Positions 53,957-64,000 of a stretch of 64,000 nt of DNA are shown in pieces (within the stretch, counting starts at the first letter, position 1; every line of letters begins with the position of its first letter). Location of the stretch: contig NC_063012.1 in the NCBI RefSeq assembly GCF_020509005.1, positions 10,416,001-10,480,000 of the forward strand. Direction: 5' to 3'. Source of the DNA: Fulvia fulva (taxonomy: Eukaryota; Ascomycota; Dothideomycetes; Mycosphaerellales; Mycosphaerellaceae). Under the pieces are notes generated by a model. The model searched no databases. It saw only the letters and a program-made list of their open reading frames with translations, and was not told the origin of the DNA. Position numbers and translations under genes: made by a program.

Positions 53957-56883
53957 ATGCGTCTGGTATCGCGTGCCGCATTGCTTGCAAGCTTCCTTTG
54001 CAACCCGCTCGTCTGTTGTCAGAACATTGTCAGTCTCGTCGGCAGCAACTGGACTCTAAGCAACGATAACCTCAGTATCTCAGTGCCAGCGGAGCTTCCG
54101 AGCTATGCACAACTCGACCTCTTCGCGAACCAGGTCATAGGTGATCCACTCTATGGCTTGAACAACTTCAACCTCCGCTGGATCCTCTGGCAGAACTGGA
54201 CTTATACTACTTCATCGCCCATCTCTGGCCTATCGTCCAATGCCAGGAGCACATGGCTGCTGTTCAATGGGTTGGACACCTTCACATCCATCTCATTTTG
54301 TGGACAGCACGTCGCTAGTACCAACAATCAGTTTCGCCAGTACTGGTTCGACGTGTCAGATATTCTGAGCTCTTGTTCAGAAGCAAACAGAACCTTGAGT
54401 ATCGAATTTGGGTCTGCGGCCAAGATCGCCAACGAGATTGCCGATGAACCTGGACAGGAAGTGTGGCCTGATGATGTGCAGCAGCTGTACCAGTTCATCA
54501 ACAGGTGGTTCGTGAGGAAGGAGCAGAGTGATTTCGGTACGTTTCTGAAGGGTACCGGGCATCGAGCAGTGCTTGAACTATGGCTAACACCCTTCTGTTT
54601 GTAGGTTGGGATTGGGGCCCTGCGTAAGTCATCCTCGCCTCAGTTGACCTATGTTCAACATTGTCCTAACTTTTGGTGACTAGATTTGTGCCTGCTGGGC
54701 CTTGGCAACCAGCCTGGGTTGTACAGCTAGGTGCGAGCGAGGTTCAAGTGAGGAACAGCTTGGTGGATATCTACCGACAAGAGCAATTGAACAACCTTCC
54801 ACCTGACCAGAGCAAGCCTTGGGTTGTTAATGCCAGCCTCGACTATTTCGGAGAATTGTCTGCTGGGGCAGTCTTGCAATACAAGCTCACGACCCTTGAC
54901 AACAAGACTACCGTTGCGAACGGCGAACTTGCCGATATCAGTGTAACAAACTCTACCGTCACAGGCAACACTGTCATTCCGAGCGATGCCGTGGAACTTT
55001 GGTGGCCCGTTGGCATGGGAGAGCAGTGCCTTTACTACCTAATATTGGAACTAGTCTCTGCTGCAAATCAGTCTCTGGCGACAGTGACCAAACGCATCGG
55101 ATTCCGCACGATTGCTCTAAACGGCAATCCAGTCTCGGAAGACGAGATCGCACTTGGCATAGCACCAGGCAACAATTGGCATTTCGAGATCAATGGACAG
55201 CCGTTCTACTCAAAAGGTTCCAACTTTATCCCTCCTGATGCTTTCTGGACCCGAGTGACGCCTGAACGCATCAGCAAGCTCTTCGATACCGCCATTGCTG
55301 GCAACCAGAATATGCTCAGAGTGTGGTCGAGCGGCGCATATAGCCCAGACTTCATGTACGACTTGGCAGACGAGAAGGGCCTCCTGCTCTGGTCCGAGTT
55401 CGAGTTTGGGTGCGCTCTCTATCCGGTCTATCCGGAGTTCTTGGCCAACGTTCGAGAGGAAGCTGCGTATCAGGTTAGACGCATCAACCACCACCCAAGT
55501 CTGACACTGTGGGCTGGCGGCAACGAGCTCGAGAATTTGGAACTTCCGTTGGCGAACGACTCGGCTCCGGAAGAATATCCACGCTTGCAGGCGGAGTATG
55601 AGACACTGTTCCTCGACACCATACTTCCTGCCGTCTTTGGAAATAGTAGAAGCATAAGCTACCAACCTAGTTCGACGAGCAACGGCTGGCTGAGCCTGAA
55701 CCACAGTGCACCGAGACCGATGATCCAGCGATACAACAACAAGACTGAAGGCAGCGTGTACGGCGAATCAGATTATTACAACTACAACCCATCGTTTCTG
55801 GGGAACACGAGCAGCTACCCAGTCGCACGCTTTTCAAACGAGTTCGGCTTTCACTCCATGCCTTCACTGCAGTCATGGCAACAGCAGATCTCAGAAAAGG
55901 ACCTCCAATTCAATTCCACTACGATTCTGCTGAGGAATCAGCACAATCCTCCAGGGAATCTAGACACAACCAACCTCACCAACTCAAAGGTCGGCCAGTA
56001 CCAGATGACAAACGCAATAACGACGTGGCTCCCAGTCCCCAACAAGACGGACTCAGTCGCCAATTTTACGGCATGGTGCCATGCTACACAAATCTTCCAA
56101 GCAGAATTCCACACCTCCCAGGTCGAGTTCTACAGACGTGGTTCAGGCTTGCCAAACAGGAACCTCGGATCACTCTACTGGCAATTGGAAGACATTTGGG
56201 TGGCACCATCCTGGGCTGGCGTGGAGTATGATGGCAGGTGGAAGATGCTGCATTATGCAGCCAAAGATCGATACGAACCCGTCATCATCGCATCCTACTA
56301 TAACATTACCACAGGCAATCTTACCGCATGGGTAACCAGCGATCTATGGGAACCGGCAAGCGGAACAGCGACTTTCACATGGTATGACTGGAGCGGTAAC
56401 AAGTTGGACATCACCGCCAACTCAACCGTCCAATTCGACGTCGGTGCCCTCAACAGTACGCAAGTCCTCGAGACTTTCACTACCGACATCCTGCAAAACC
56501 ACGACGTCAACAACGCCATCTTACGCATGCAAGTCGAGGCCCAAGGCAAACTGCCCAATTCCAACACTACAAGAACTTTCAAACACGAGAACTGGTTCAC
56601 GCCGCAAGGGCTGGGTAGTGCGAAGCTCGTCGATCCTGGTCTCAAGCTGAGTCATTCCGAGGAGTCGAAGAATTTCACAGTTACGGCTACGAAGGGTCTT
56701 GCGGCTTGGGTCTGGCTTGATTATCCGGCTGGCGCGGTGCTGCATTTTGATAGTAATGGGTTCTGGCTGGCGAAGGATGAGACGAGACAGATTAGTTATA
56801 CTGTGGAGAGTGATATGACTGGGGGGAGGTGGGTTGAGGGGGTAACGGTGCAGAGTATTTGGAATCAGACGTTGTCGGTTTGA
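53957..56883 (+). CDS. mndA: Secreted beta-mannosidase, GH2 (type A)
   Basis: Three exons: 53957-54536, 54605-54623 (19 nt) and 54684-56883, with introns of 68 and 60 nt, about 932 aa, the usual length for fungal type A enzymes. A signal peptide (MRLVSRAALLASFLCNPLVCC) is followed by the GH2 sandwich. The tiny exon supplies the conserved GWDWGPA. The barrel carries WAGGNELE (acid/base Glu) and FSNEFGFHSMPS (nucleophile Glu). More than 20 N-glycosylation sequons fit secretion. It releases mannose from the non-reducing end of beta-manno-oligosaccharides during hemicellulose breakdown or from N-glycan cores. Confidence 0.95.
54605..54623 (+). other. mndA: 19-nt microexon of the beta-mannosidase gene
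   Basis: Bounded by TTTGTAG before and GTAAGTC after. It completes GAT TTC G|GT TGG GAT TGG GGC CCT GC|A TTT. Without it the conserved WDWGP motif is lost and the frame shifts. Confidence 0.85.
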
Positions 56884-57412
56884 TGGGGTTGGATCTGTAT
56901 GTAAGGCTAGCTGAGAGATTTTCATAGCATAATGTCCATGGCTGTAGCAAAAGCTGATCCTGCTAGTATGTAGTCCTGCTGAATCTCTGGTCCAGCCATG
57001 CAGATCTTCCTGGTTGCCAGGCTCTCACTCAAAGGCTGTAAGGTGTACATCTGGCCGGTATTCTCGTGTAGTCAGGGTCTATGTGTCGTTGCTCGTGACG
57101 TGTGTAGTTAATGCGTGGCGTGTCGAGTATAACCTGCCAAGGCTCGCACAAGGCATCCCCGAATTCATACATCCGACCTTCAAAATCCATAGCAACTCGG
57201 TCAGTATACATCATATGAAGCTCAACAATAGCTCAATCGATTCCGTAGAGTTAGGAGCACAGGTCTGTAATCTAGATGGAGCCCAAAAAGCGAGGTTCAA
57301 CAGCGTTAGCGGTCGATATTATGTTAGAGCTTTTATCAACGCTTAGTAGGCCGATTGACACGATCCTTGAACTGCTGGAAGGGCAAAAGAAATCGATGTT
57401 GCTAGAAAGAGC
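56884..57412. other. Intergenic region
   Basis: 3' of the beta-mannosidase gene, reaching to the tRNA terminator. A 70-codon plus-strand frame (57276-57488) runs antisense into the tRNA unit and is probably chance. Confidence 0.4.
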
Positions 57413-57420
57413 AAAAAAAA
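57413..57420 (-). terminator. T8 run, probable RNA polymerase III terminator
   Basis: Eight consecutive Ts on the minus strand, about 35 nt after the last acceptor base of the tRNA-Val unit. Runs of six or more Ts stop Pol III in fungi. Confidence 0.6.
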
Positions 57421-57455
57421 CGACCGAGTCGATCTTTCGAACTCATGTACTGAGA

Positions 57456-57588
57456 GGTCTCAGGGGGTTTCGACTGAGGCAGAATTAGTAATTGATAGCG
57501 GCGGCGACATTAATATGAGCACTTACACCCCCGACCTTTTCCGATGCGGAGTGTAAAGGAAACGTCATAACCACTAGACTATGAAACC
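57456..57588 (-). tRNA. Interrupted tRNA-Val (anticodon UAC) gene or pseudogene
   Basis: Reading down from 57588: acceptor strand GGTTTCA (57588-57582); A box TAGTCTAGTGG; D-arm; anticodon stem TTTCC (57662-less: 57562-57558) paired with GGAAA (57542-57538); loop TTTACA with anticodon TAC at 57555-57553. An 8-nt intron (57551-57544) lies at the canonical 37/38 site, with C38 after it. The variable loop is AGGTC. T-stem GGGGG (57532-57528) and T54 are followed by a 53-nt insert, then TCGAAA, CCCCC (57467-57463) and acceptor TGAGACC (57462-57456). The acceptor pairs fully with the 5' strand, with one G-U. Without both inserts the sequence folds as a standard cloverleaf close to yeast tRNA-Val, with B box GGTTCGAAACC. 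As the DNA stands the B box is split, so function is uncertain. The discriminator base is T, unusual for Val. Confidence 0.75.
57474..57526 (-). other. 53-nt spliceosomal-intron-like insert inside the tRNA T-loop
   Basis: Sits exactly between T54 and T55. It begins GTAAGT, has the branch-site consensus TACTAAT about 15 nt before the end, and ends CTCAG. 53 nt is also the length of several protein-gene introns in this window (two in the SDR gene, one in the ABC transporter, one in MAP1). Removal restores the T-loop TTCGAAA between GGGGG and CCCCC. Confidence 0.75.
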
Positions 57589-57826
57589 CGCGAAGTTCTG
57601 GTTGTGGCCAAGCTCAAAAGATATATGTAAGCTCAACTGAAGAGCCGGCCGGCCGCGGGCGACTTCGGCGTCGTTGAGTTAACAGAATCGCTCTCTGTGG
57701 CTTCCTGGTAGTCCAAATCGTTGAGCAGCATGCTTCCAGTTGATAGCGGCGTCTTAGACAGCGATAGAAGGCTCCATGATGGAATCTGAGTTGCAAGAAT
57801 TCATCCATATGATAGTCCGACCATGC

Positions 57827-58516
57827 TCAATATCCGCGGCTAGCACAAGCCAGACACGTCCGCGCAGTACCCAGTATCGCACAAGTATCGCATATTGATC
57901 GTTCGCAGGACGCACACCGTGTCTCCTGGTTCAGGGTATATTCATCGACATCCATAGCATCTTCAGCCCTCAGAGGTCGATCACAATCCTCACAATTCGG
58001 AGGCGTGGTAACCCTCTCAAGATGTTTCGGGCCAGAATCCACCACCATCATCGTCGCAGCCGGCGGTTGACCTATCCGCCAAAAGGAATGCAGCGTGCTT
58101 CGTTGCGGTTGTGTCGGTTGTTGTGCTTGGATGACGGGTTGCGACAGCACGGGCGACGCATCGGGATGTTGTCTTTGCGCTTGATATAATCGATCTATCG
58201 TGCTCGCTGCACGACGACATACGTCAGCTAGACTGCTCATATCCATAATAGCTCCAATCCAGCAAGACACACCATGTATTTGCTCTTCGTCCGGTCTGTT
58301 GTCTCTGTGTCGTTTCCTGGTTCGACTGTTGAGGTGTTGGCTGGATAGGGTGTCGTCGTATGTCGGGAAGGACCATGTTGGCTTTTGATAGAACGGTGCG
58401 ATGGGTTTGCTTTGGTGGTAGAAGGATGGCAATGGGCTGGATTGGGTTGTGGAATCGCTGCTGAGTGAGGATGGCGATGAGAAGCCTGGCGATGATCGCT
58501 TTCGTTTGAGGGCCAT
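57827..58516 (-). CDS. Small conserved-looking fungal protein with C-terminal Cys zinc-binding motif
   Basis: I do not know a function. The start is MALKRKRSSPGFSSPSS at 58516; the frame is open ten codons further up. A putative 66-nt intron (58272-58207, GTGTGT...GTGCAG) has no in-frame stop. Splicing gives EEQIHASTIDRLYQAQ (about 207 aa); retention adds 22 residues. The N-terminus is basic and Ser-rich and could be a nuclear signal. The C-terminus has paired cysteines, CEDCDRPL ... CASCERSICDTC ... CLACA, a likely small zinc-binding fold. DAMDVDE lies between. Confidence 0.65.
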   Translation of the reverse strand: MALKRKRSSPGFSSPSSLSSDSTTQSSPLPSFYHQSKPIAPFYQKPTWSFPTYDDTLSSQHLNSRTRKRHRDNRPDEEQIHGVSCWIGAIMDMSSLADVCRRAASTIDRLYQAQRQHPDASPVLSQPVIQAQQPTQPQRSTLHSFWRIGQPPAATMMVVDSGPKHLERVTTPPNCEDCDRPLRAEDAMDVDEYTLNQETRCASCERSICDTCAILGTARTCLACASRGY

Positions 58517-58766
58517 GGTGCAGGTAGATCGATGTGTGATGGTCAATGTCGTGCTGGTAGAACTTCTGCGCCGTATTGTGTTATGTTTGTATCTTTGTCT
58601 ATGAAGGATAGAATGCCGGCAACGCGTAAAGCAGATCGCGTCGAAACACGAACCCCAGCCACGCGATGACCACTGTAGAACTAGCCGAGCGAAGCTTGCC
58701 CTAGCTTCTCACCACAACAACCAACTACAGACAACTTCCTGCACATCCACCACCAACACATCAAAC

Positions 58767-60032
58767 ATGTCGAGCTCGTCATTCGTCCGCCAGGCGAGTC
58801 ACGCTGGCTCATGGTACTCAGATTCGAAGGCGCGGCTCAGTTCACAGCTTGATGGTTGGCTCGATGCTGTCAATCCGCCAGTGACTTGCATCGGACCTCA
58901 ATCAGACGGCCAGACCCAGACAGAGCTGCCTGTCAGCGGAGCCAGAATGATCATTGCACCGTATGTTGAGCAAGAGGATACTCAATCCATTCTGGAGTGC
59001 TGAGTAGCTCACTAGGCATGCTGGCTACTCCTACTCTGGACCAGCTGCTGCCTGGGCTTATAAGTCTTGGGATGTGTCCAAAACGTGAGTCCTTGAGCAT
59101 TTCTTGGGAGCTAACGCTTGAATGTGATATTTGAGAAGCCAAGTCGCAGCGTGCCTGGTTGCTTCAATCATCATGGCACAACTTGCCCTCCTGCAACAGT
59201 TGGCATGTCAGTCGGCTGACTGAAGCAGTAAGAAGGTCTTCTTGCTTGGTCCTTCACACCACCATCACCTCTCGAAAGCCGCTTTGTCCAGATGTACCGA
59301 ATACGCGACTCCCATCGGCAATCTGACTGTCGACCGAAAACTCACTGCAGCGCTTCACGAGACTGGTCAATTCGAGTGGATGTCACAATCCGTGGACGAG
59401 GACGAGCACAGCCTGGAGATGCACTTGCCTTACATCTACAAACGTCTATCGCAGTAAGGGTCTCAACCATAATATGACACTTGACCCGAGCTAACATGCG
59501 CTGCCATAGAACCTTTGGCACGGATCCTGCCAACTTCCCTCCATTGGTACCTATCATGGTTGGCAACACATCTGCATCAACTGAAAAGTCCCTCGGCCGG
59601 ATCCTATCGCCCTATCTTGCTGACCCGGGCAATGCCTTTGTCATCTCTTCTGATTTTGCTCACTGGGGCTCGCGTTTCAGGTACACCTACTACCGGCCTT
59701 CAGCTGGATCTGCAATCAATCTGACCTCGTCAGCGAAGTCACCCAAAGATCCCGCTATCCATGAATCGATAAAGGCCGTTGACTTCGAATGCATGGGCGC
59801 CTGCGAGAGTGGAAGCCACGAGACCTGGATCGACACTCTTGAGGAGACGGGCAACACTGTCTGTGGCCGCCATCCTATCGGTGTCATGATGGCTGCAGTC
59901 GAGAAGCTACGAAAGGATCGAAATGAGCAGGATCTGGGCACTTTCAAGTTTGTGCAGTACGACCGGAGCAGTCTAGTCAGTCGAGTCGGTGATAGCAGCG
60001 TCAGCTACGCAAGCGCATATGCTGTGGTGTAG
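58767..60032 (+). CDS. MEMO-family protein (Memo1/MHO1-like)
   Basis: Four exons: 58767-58960, 59016-59084, 59229-59453 and 59510-60032, with introns of 55, 144 and 56 nt, about 336 aa. Family landmarks appear in order: RQASHAGSWY; IIAPHAGYSYSGPAAAWAY (joined across intron 1); KKVFLLGPSHHHHL; EDEHSLEMHLPYI; PIMVGNTS; VISSDFAHWGSRFRYT; and CGRHPIGVMM. Histidines in HAG, SHH, EHS and FAHWG correspond to the metal-site region. Animal Memo1 binds iron or copper and is linked to redox signalling and cell motility; the fungal role is poorly known. Intron 2 is longer than most here. Confidence 0.93.
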
Positions 60033-62308
60033 CTATGGAATGACCGGTCTAGAGGCGCATTATAGGCTGCAGCAGGGAGGGGTGCACCTGCTGTGACCAC
60101 GGCAGATGGATCGACCCTCGATCAACCGGAACCCAGAAGCGGTCTGCAATAGTCATGGTACGTATACAATCAACAGCGGAAATGCTCAGTATTCCACTGC
60201 ACGAGCTGTGTTCGATACACGAATTCGACTAGCTAATGTCTACGAACAAATGATGCAGCAGATCGTTGGCAGGACAAGTGTGCGCTTTTACAAGTCCTGT
60301 AACGTAGATGCTTCTACGCTGTTGATTGACGGTATATTTTCAAGTCGCTTCCACTTACTGTGCCATGGTGCGTACGTCCATCGTGCAGCTTCAGTTCCAA
60401 GAGACCGCTTGGATGGCAAAGACTGATCTACTGTAATCTTCACGACGTTCCAACTGCCAAGGAGGCAATACGGCGCCCAGGAGCATTATTTCGCACATGA
60501 TAGAGCCTGGCGCATCATGTGGCGATGCTATTGACAACCACCAGGATGCAAATTATTCTCCGTACTTGTAGGAACCTCATGCAGGTGCGTATTGGTATTC
60601 TAAGGTTCGTGCACGGATGCCGGACCAGGTTCTGATCTTGAATGTTTGGGTGATACAGGCAAGACACGCGACGAGTGAGCTGGCCGACGTGCTCTGAAAG
60701 TGGTCGGCGTAGGGTAGCTGCAGCTGACAGACGGCGAGAGATACAGCGTGATTCTTGCAGCTGTCGCACGACGAACAGCAGGATTGCGCGACGGTGAAAA
60801 AGCAGTGGCACAGGCATAAGCTGACTTTCAGGACTGCCAACCATTTGCGGACACGGTCGGTCAGGCACGCGGAGTGCGGACGTGATCGAGCTGAAGAAAT
60901 CTCGTACGAGGTGTCATCGCATCACGATACCGCTTAACTTGCTGCATTGGAGCCGATCCTTGTTCCCTGTTCAGAGCTATCGATTTTGACTCTTGTTCGT
61001 GGGCAAACCGCATGCTCTAGATGCTATCAAGACGGAGTTGCGCGAGGATTACATCATTATCATTGGGGACGGGCTGATCTAGATGAAAGGTCGATTATGA
61101 GGATGATGTTGCAGACCGACCGTCGCCGAAACGTGATAGACGGACTTCGATCTAAGATGTGGGGCGTACATCGAGCTATTGGGAGCATCCATGGATCATG
61201 ACGCCCGCTACATCTTCAACATGGAGATAGCTTCACACACCTTCGGACCCAGAGAAGCGACTAATGTGGCCACAGTACGCTGGGTGAAACGACATTTTTG
61301 CCCACTCTTGTCGATCCCGTCTACTCGCGAATGGTCGGATCTGACGAAGCGCCTCGCCAGACGCATGGCGGCATGGCGGATGCGGACTGCCACGCTCAAC
61401 CTGGAATCGTACTTCCGCGACTCTGCCCGCGGACCAGTCATCATTGGTGTGATGGAATACAGCTGAAGGCTCGATGCTTATGGAAGCTGAACACCGGAGC
61501 ATGCCCTTTCTGTAAGAGGAGTGGCAGCAGGCTTGGTCCTGCCGCTCACCGCAATCCATACAGACTGCAGTGTACGAAATGACCATGCAAGAAACACCAA
61601 ACCGTATCATTTGTCTCTCCGATGCTCGCCATTAGAGCGGTGGCCCGGAAACGGCGAGCCAGAGGATGTGGCAACGTCTTCAAGCTGCCTCGTAGGAGTC
61701 ACTGCAGTGCGCCGCAAACAAAGCACCGACAGGATGCGATCAATCTACTGACGAGGTCGTGCCCCAATTCATCCCAGAGCCTCACGGGTAGGCTGCAGCT
61801 CGAAATACCGCTATTGGACATGTGTAACCACAACCCATGCTCCAATCTATACAGCTCAAATGCTTGTCTGCTGCCGCGTGATAAGGTTCGCTTAGCGTGA
61901 TATTTACGGACATTGTTTTAGCGCATGCTGACACGCCTGTGGCACAGTCGTGGTAGGCCTGCTCAACAAGCGATACACTCACTGCCTCAGGTACACTCAG
62001 CTATGCACACAGATGGGTCCTGCGGCAGTGCTCGCCGGTGGCGCACCTGGAACGGTCTAGCAAAACACGAGTAGATGTGCACTCAAGAGCCATGGCGCCC
62101 TCGGCATATCCTGAGCCATTATTTCTGATTTGGGGGGATATAATGTCTGGCTCGCTGTACAGTGGGGCGATCAACGCTCTACCATCCATCCACAACCGTC
62201 GTCATTCGCTTCTGGAACGGCCGCATTTCTATACAACATCTAGGTCTTGGAGGCAGTCTACCTCTTCTCCGTCACTCGACACACTCGCTTCGTGACAGCC
62301 TTCTCGTA
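60033..62308. other. Long gene-poor region (about 2.3 kb)
   Basis: Between the MEMO gene and the multicopper oxidase gene. It holds scattered 60-125-codon frames on both strands, none with domain character, and no tRNA-like fold. It could be regulatory sequence of the oxidase gene or a decayed gene beyond recognition. Confidence 0.45.
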
Positions 62309-64000
62309 ATGTCATTCTTTACCGGCCTTTTGGCCTTTGGCCTTGCGGCCTCCTCTTCTTTCGCTGAAGCAACTCCACAGATACGCGGTCCTCGAGCTGG
62401 CAGGCCTGGATCTCGACCGGGATCAGGCGGATGGCGAGGCAATGGAAAGTCTGCTGGAAGCCCGGAATACAAATGGATTTTCGAAAATCCTCTGCCTATA
62501 CCTGAAATCGCCCAGCCAGCCTTCACCGAGACCATCAACGGGAGACAAGTACAATACTACGAGTCGGAGATAAAGCCATTTGAGCAACAAGTCTACCCTA
62601 ACCTGGGGACTGCCAAGTTGATTGGTTATGGTAAGTTTCCTTCTGTTAGACCGAGCTGAGTCCTTCTAATGTCCATTTAAAGATGGCGTTGCCCCAGGCA
62701 AGACCTACTGCGTTCCTCGAGGCACCGAAACGGTCATCAGATATACGAACAGAGGTACCCAGTCGTCCTCCGTCCATCTTCATGGATCATACACACATTC
62801 TGCTTGGGATGGATGGGCATTCGATGAGCTACAGCCAGGCCAATGGAAGGACTACTATTACCCAAACACAGAGACCGCACGACCAATGTGGTATCACGAC
62901 CACGCTCATGGACATACCGCCGCGGATGCATACTACGGCCAAGCGGGCGTATACATCATCACTGATCCAGCAGAGGATGCCCTGGGTCTGCCCAGTGGCA
63001 AATACGATGTCCCGCTTTGCATCACCGACAAGATTTACCAAGCGAATGGAGACCTTGCCTCGCCCACCAACAACCCGATCAACTTCTTCGGCGATACGAT
63101 CGAGGTGAACTCGCAGCCATGGCCATATCTGAACGTCGAGCCTCGCAAGTACCGATTCAGACTCTTTGATATGTCTCTAAGCAGATCTTACGACATCTAC
63201 ATTGCTGATGAGAACAACAACCCAATCCAATTCCAGGTCATTGGCTCAGACTCCGGCCTATTCGCCGCTCCCGTCGACGCCAAAGACGTCGTCATTTCCA
63301 TGGGAGAGCGCTATGAGATCATTATCGACTTTAGCTGTTTCGCGGGCCAGAATATTACTATGTTCAACGGTCAACAGATTGCACAAATCAACGAGTTCCA
63401 TAACACCGACAAGGTCATGAGGTTCGTCGTTGGAGACAGCGTCACCGACGAGTCCAACAACAACGTACCATCAACTCTGAACGGTGCCATCGACTGGCCA
63501 GCGCAGCGAGACACTATTGACAAGACCTTCAACTTCCAGATGGGCGGCGCGGACGTGTGGACCGTCAATGGCGTGGATTTCAGCGACCCGAACTCGCGTG
63601 TGCTGGCTAGGCCGCCACAAGGCACTGTCGAGCGTTGGCGCCTCGTGCACACTGGCGGTCCGGCTGTCCACCCAGTACATATCCATCTTGTCAACATGCA
63701 GGTCCTCTCGCGTACTGGTGGTGCCCGTGGCCTCATGCCATACGAAGCTGCTGGTCTGAAAGACGTCGTTATGCTGGCTCCTGGCGAGATTGTCGACGTG
63801 CTTGCCTTTTACGGTCCTTGGAACGGCTTGTACATGTTTCATTGCCACAACCTTGTACACGAAGATCACACCATGATGGCCGCGTTCAACACGACGACCC
63901 TTGAAGCGCTGGGCTACGACTTCAACAGCACGCAGGGCTTCGGCGACCCAATGGATCCGAGATTCATAGCCAAGGCTTACGATGAGTCTGCCTTTTCTGA
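62309..64000 (+). CDS. Secreted multicopper oxidase, bilirubin-oxidase/CotA-like (runs off the window)
   Basis: Two exons so far, 62309-62630 and 62683 to the window end, with a 52-nt intron; about 547 residues, without a stop at the window end. A signal peptide (MSFFTGLLAFGLAASSSFAEA) is followed by a Gly/Arg-rich segment and three cupredoxin domains. All four copper-binding blocks are present: HLHGSYTH, WYHDHAHGH, HPVHIHL, and HCHNLVHEDHTMM, which has the HCHxxxHxxxxM form with an axial Met. The WYHDH and HEDH wording points to the bilirubin-oxidase branch rather than classic laccases. It should oxidise phenolic or tetrapyrrole-like substrates with reduction of O2 to water. All cupredoxin parts are inside the window; only the C-terminal tail is missing. 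Confidence 0.93.

Noticed and set aside
57276..57488. 70-codon plus-strand frame near the tRNA unit
   Set aside because: It overlaps the tRNA terminator and T-arm on the opposite strand and has no family character.
59085..59228. Possible nested (twin) intron in the 144-nt second intron of the MEMO gene
   Set aside because: There is an early branch site and AG, but after removing the first part no GT donor forms next to the exon. One long intron explains it.
1..64000. Secondary-metabolite or carbohydrate-use gene cluster
   Set aside because: The oxidoreductases and glycosidases are scattered among housekeeping genes, with no backbone synthase, transporter set or pathway regulator.

Overview
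This is nuclear DNA of a filamentous ascomycete (Pezizomycotina). A Dothideomycete is my best guess, judged from protein character and not from a search. The evidence is a compact gene layout with genes on both strands, many 41-70 nt introns with GTANGT donors, CTNAC/CTAAT branch sites and YAG acceptors, and clear fungal orthologues such as ERV14, BNA4, EGD1, JIP5, GCN20 and a GPI-type sorbosone dehydrogenase. I see no transposon, no CRISPR array and no obvious secondary-metabolite cluster.

Layout. 0-10.8 kb: a TUM1-like sulfurtransferase, a small secreted protein, a PLP aminotransferase, an ADP1-like ABCG transporter with EGF-like repeats, the NAC beta subunit EGD1, and an SDR. 11.3-25 kb: a GH1 glycosidase, N-myristoyltransferase, a broken GMC oxidoreductase, ERV14, methionine aminopeptidase, kynurenine 3-monooxygenase, and an orphan repeat protein with a predicted myristoylation signal. 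25.5-36 kb: an RBR E3 ligase, JIP5, a GH36 raffinose-synthase/alpha-galactosidase family protein, the OLA1/YchF ATPase and GCN20. 36-53 kb: a gene-poor 2.4 kb gap, a large disordered Byr4-like protein, a frame-disrupted sorbosone dehydrogenase, S-adenosylhomocysteine hydrolase and a DOCK-family GEF. 54-64 kb: a GH2 beta-mannosidase, an interrupted tRNA-Val gene, a small zinc-binding protein, a MEMO-family protein, a 2.3 kb gap, and a multicopper oxidase that runs off the window.

Most genes are unlinked housekeeping functions. One loose theme is nascent-chain handling and translation: EGD1, NMT, MAP1, JIP5, OLA1 and GCN20 lie within 28 kb. A second theme is secreted oxidoreductases and glycosidases: GH1, GH2, sorbosone dehydrogenase and multicopper oxidase.

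Most unusual observations. (1) A tRNA-Val(UAC) gene at 57456-57588 (minus) has a canonical-position 8-nt anticodon-loop intron. Its T-loop is also split exactly by a 53-nt insert that carries a full spliceosomal intron consensus, and a T8 pol III terminator follows. (2) EGD1 gives its universally conserved Gly-Gly-Lys only if a one-nucleotide exon, or a sequentially removed intron pair, is accepted. (3) The GMC oxidoreductase is a pseudogene with two in-frame stops and two frameshifts, and the sorbosone dehydrogenase has two homopolymer frame breaks. All intron positions were read by eye and may be off by a base or two.
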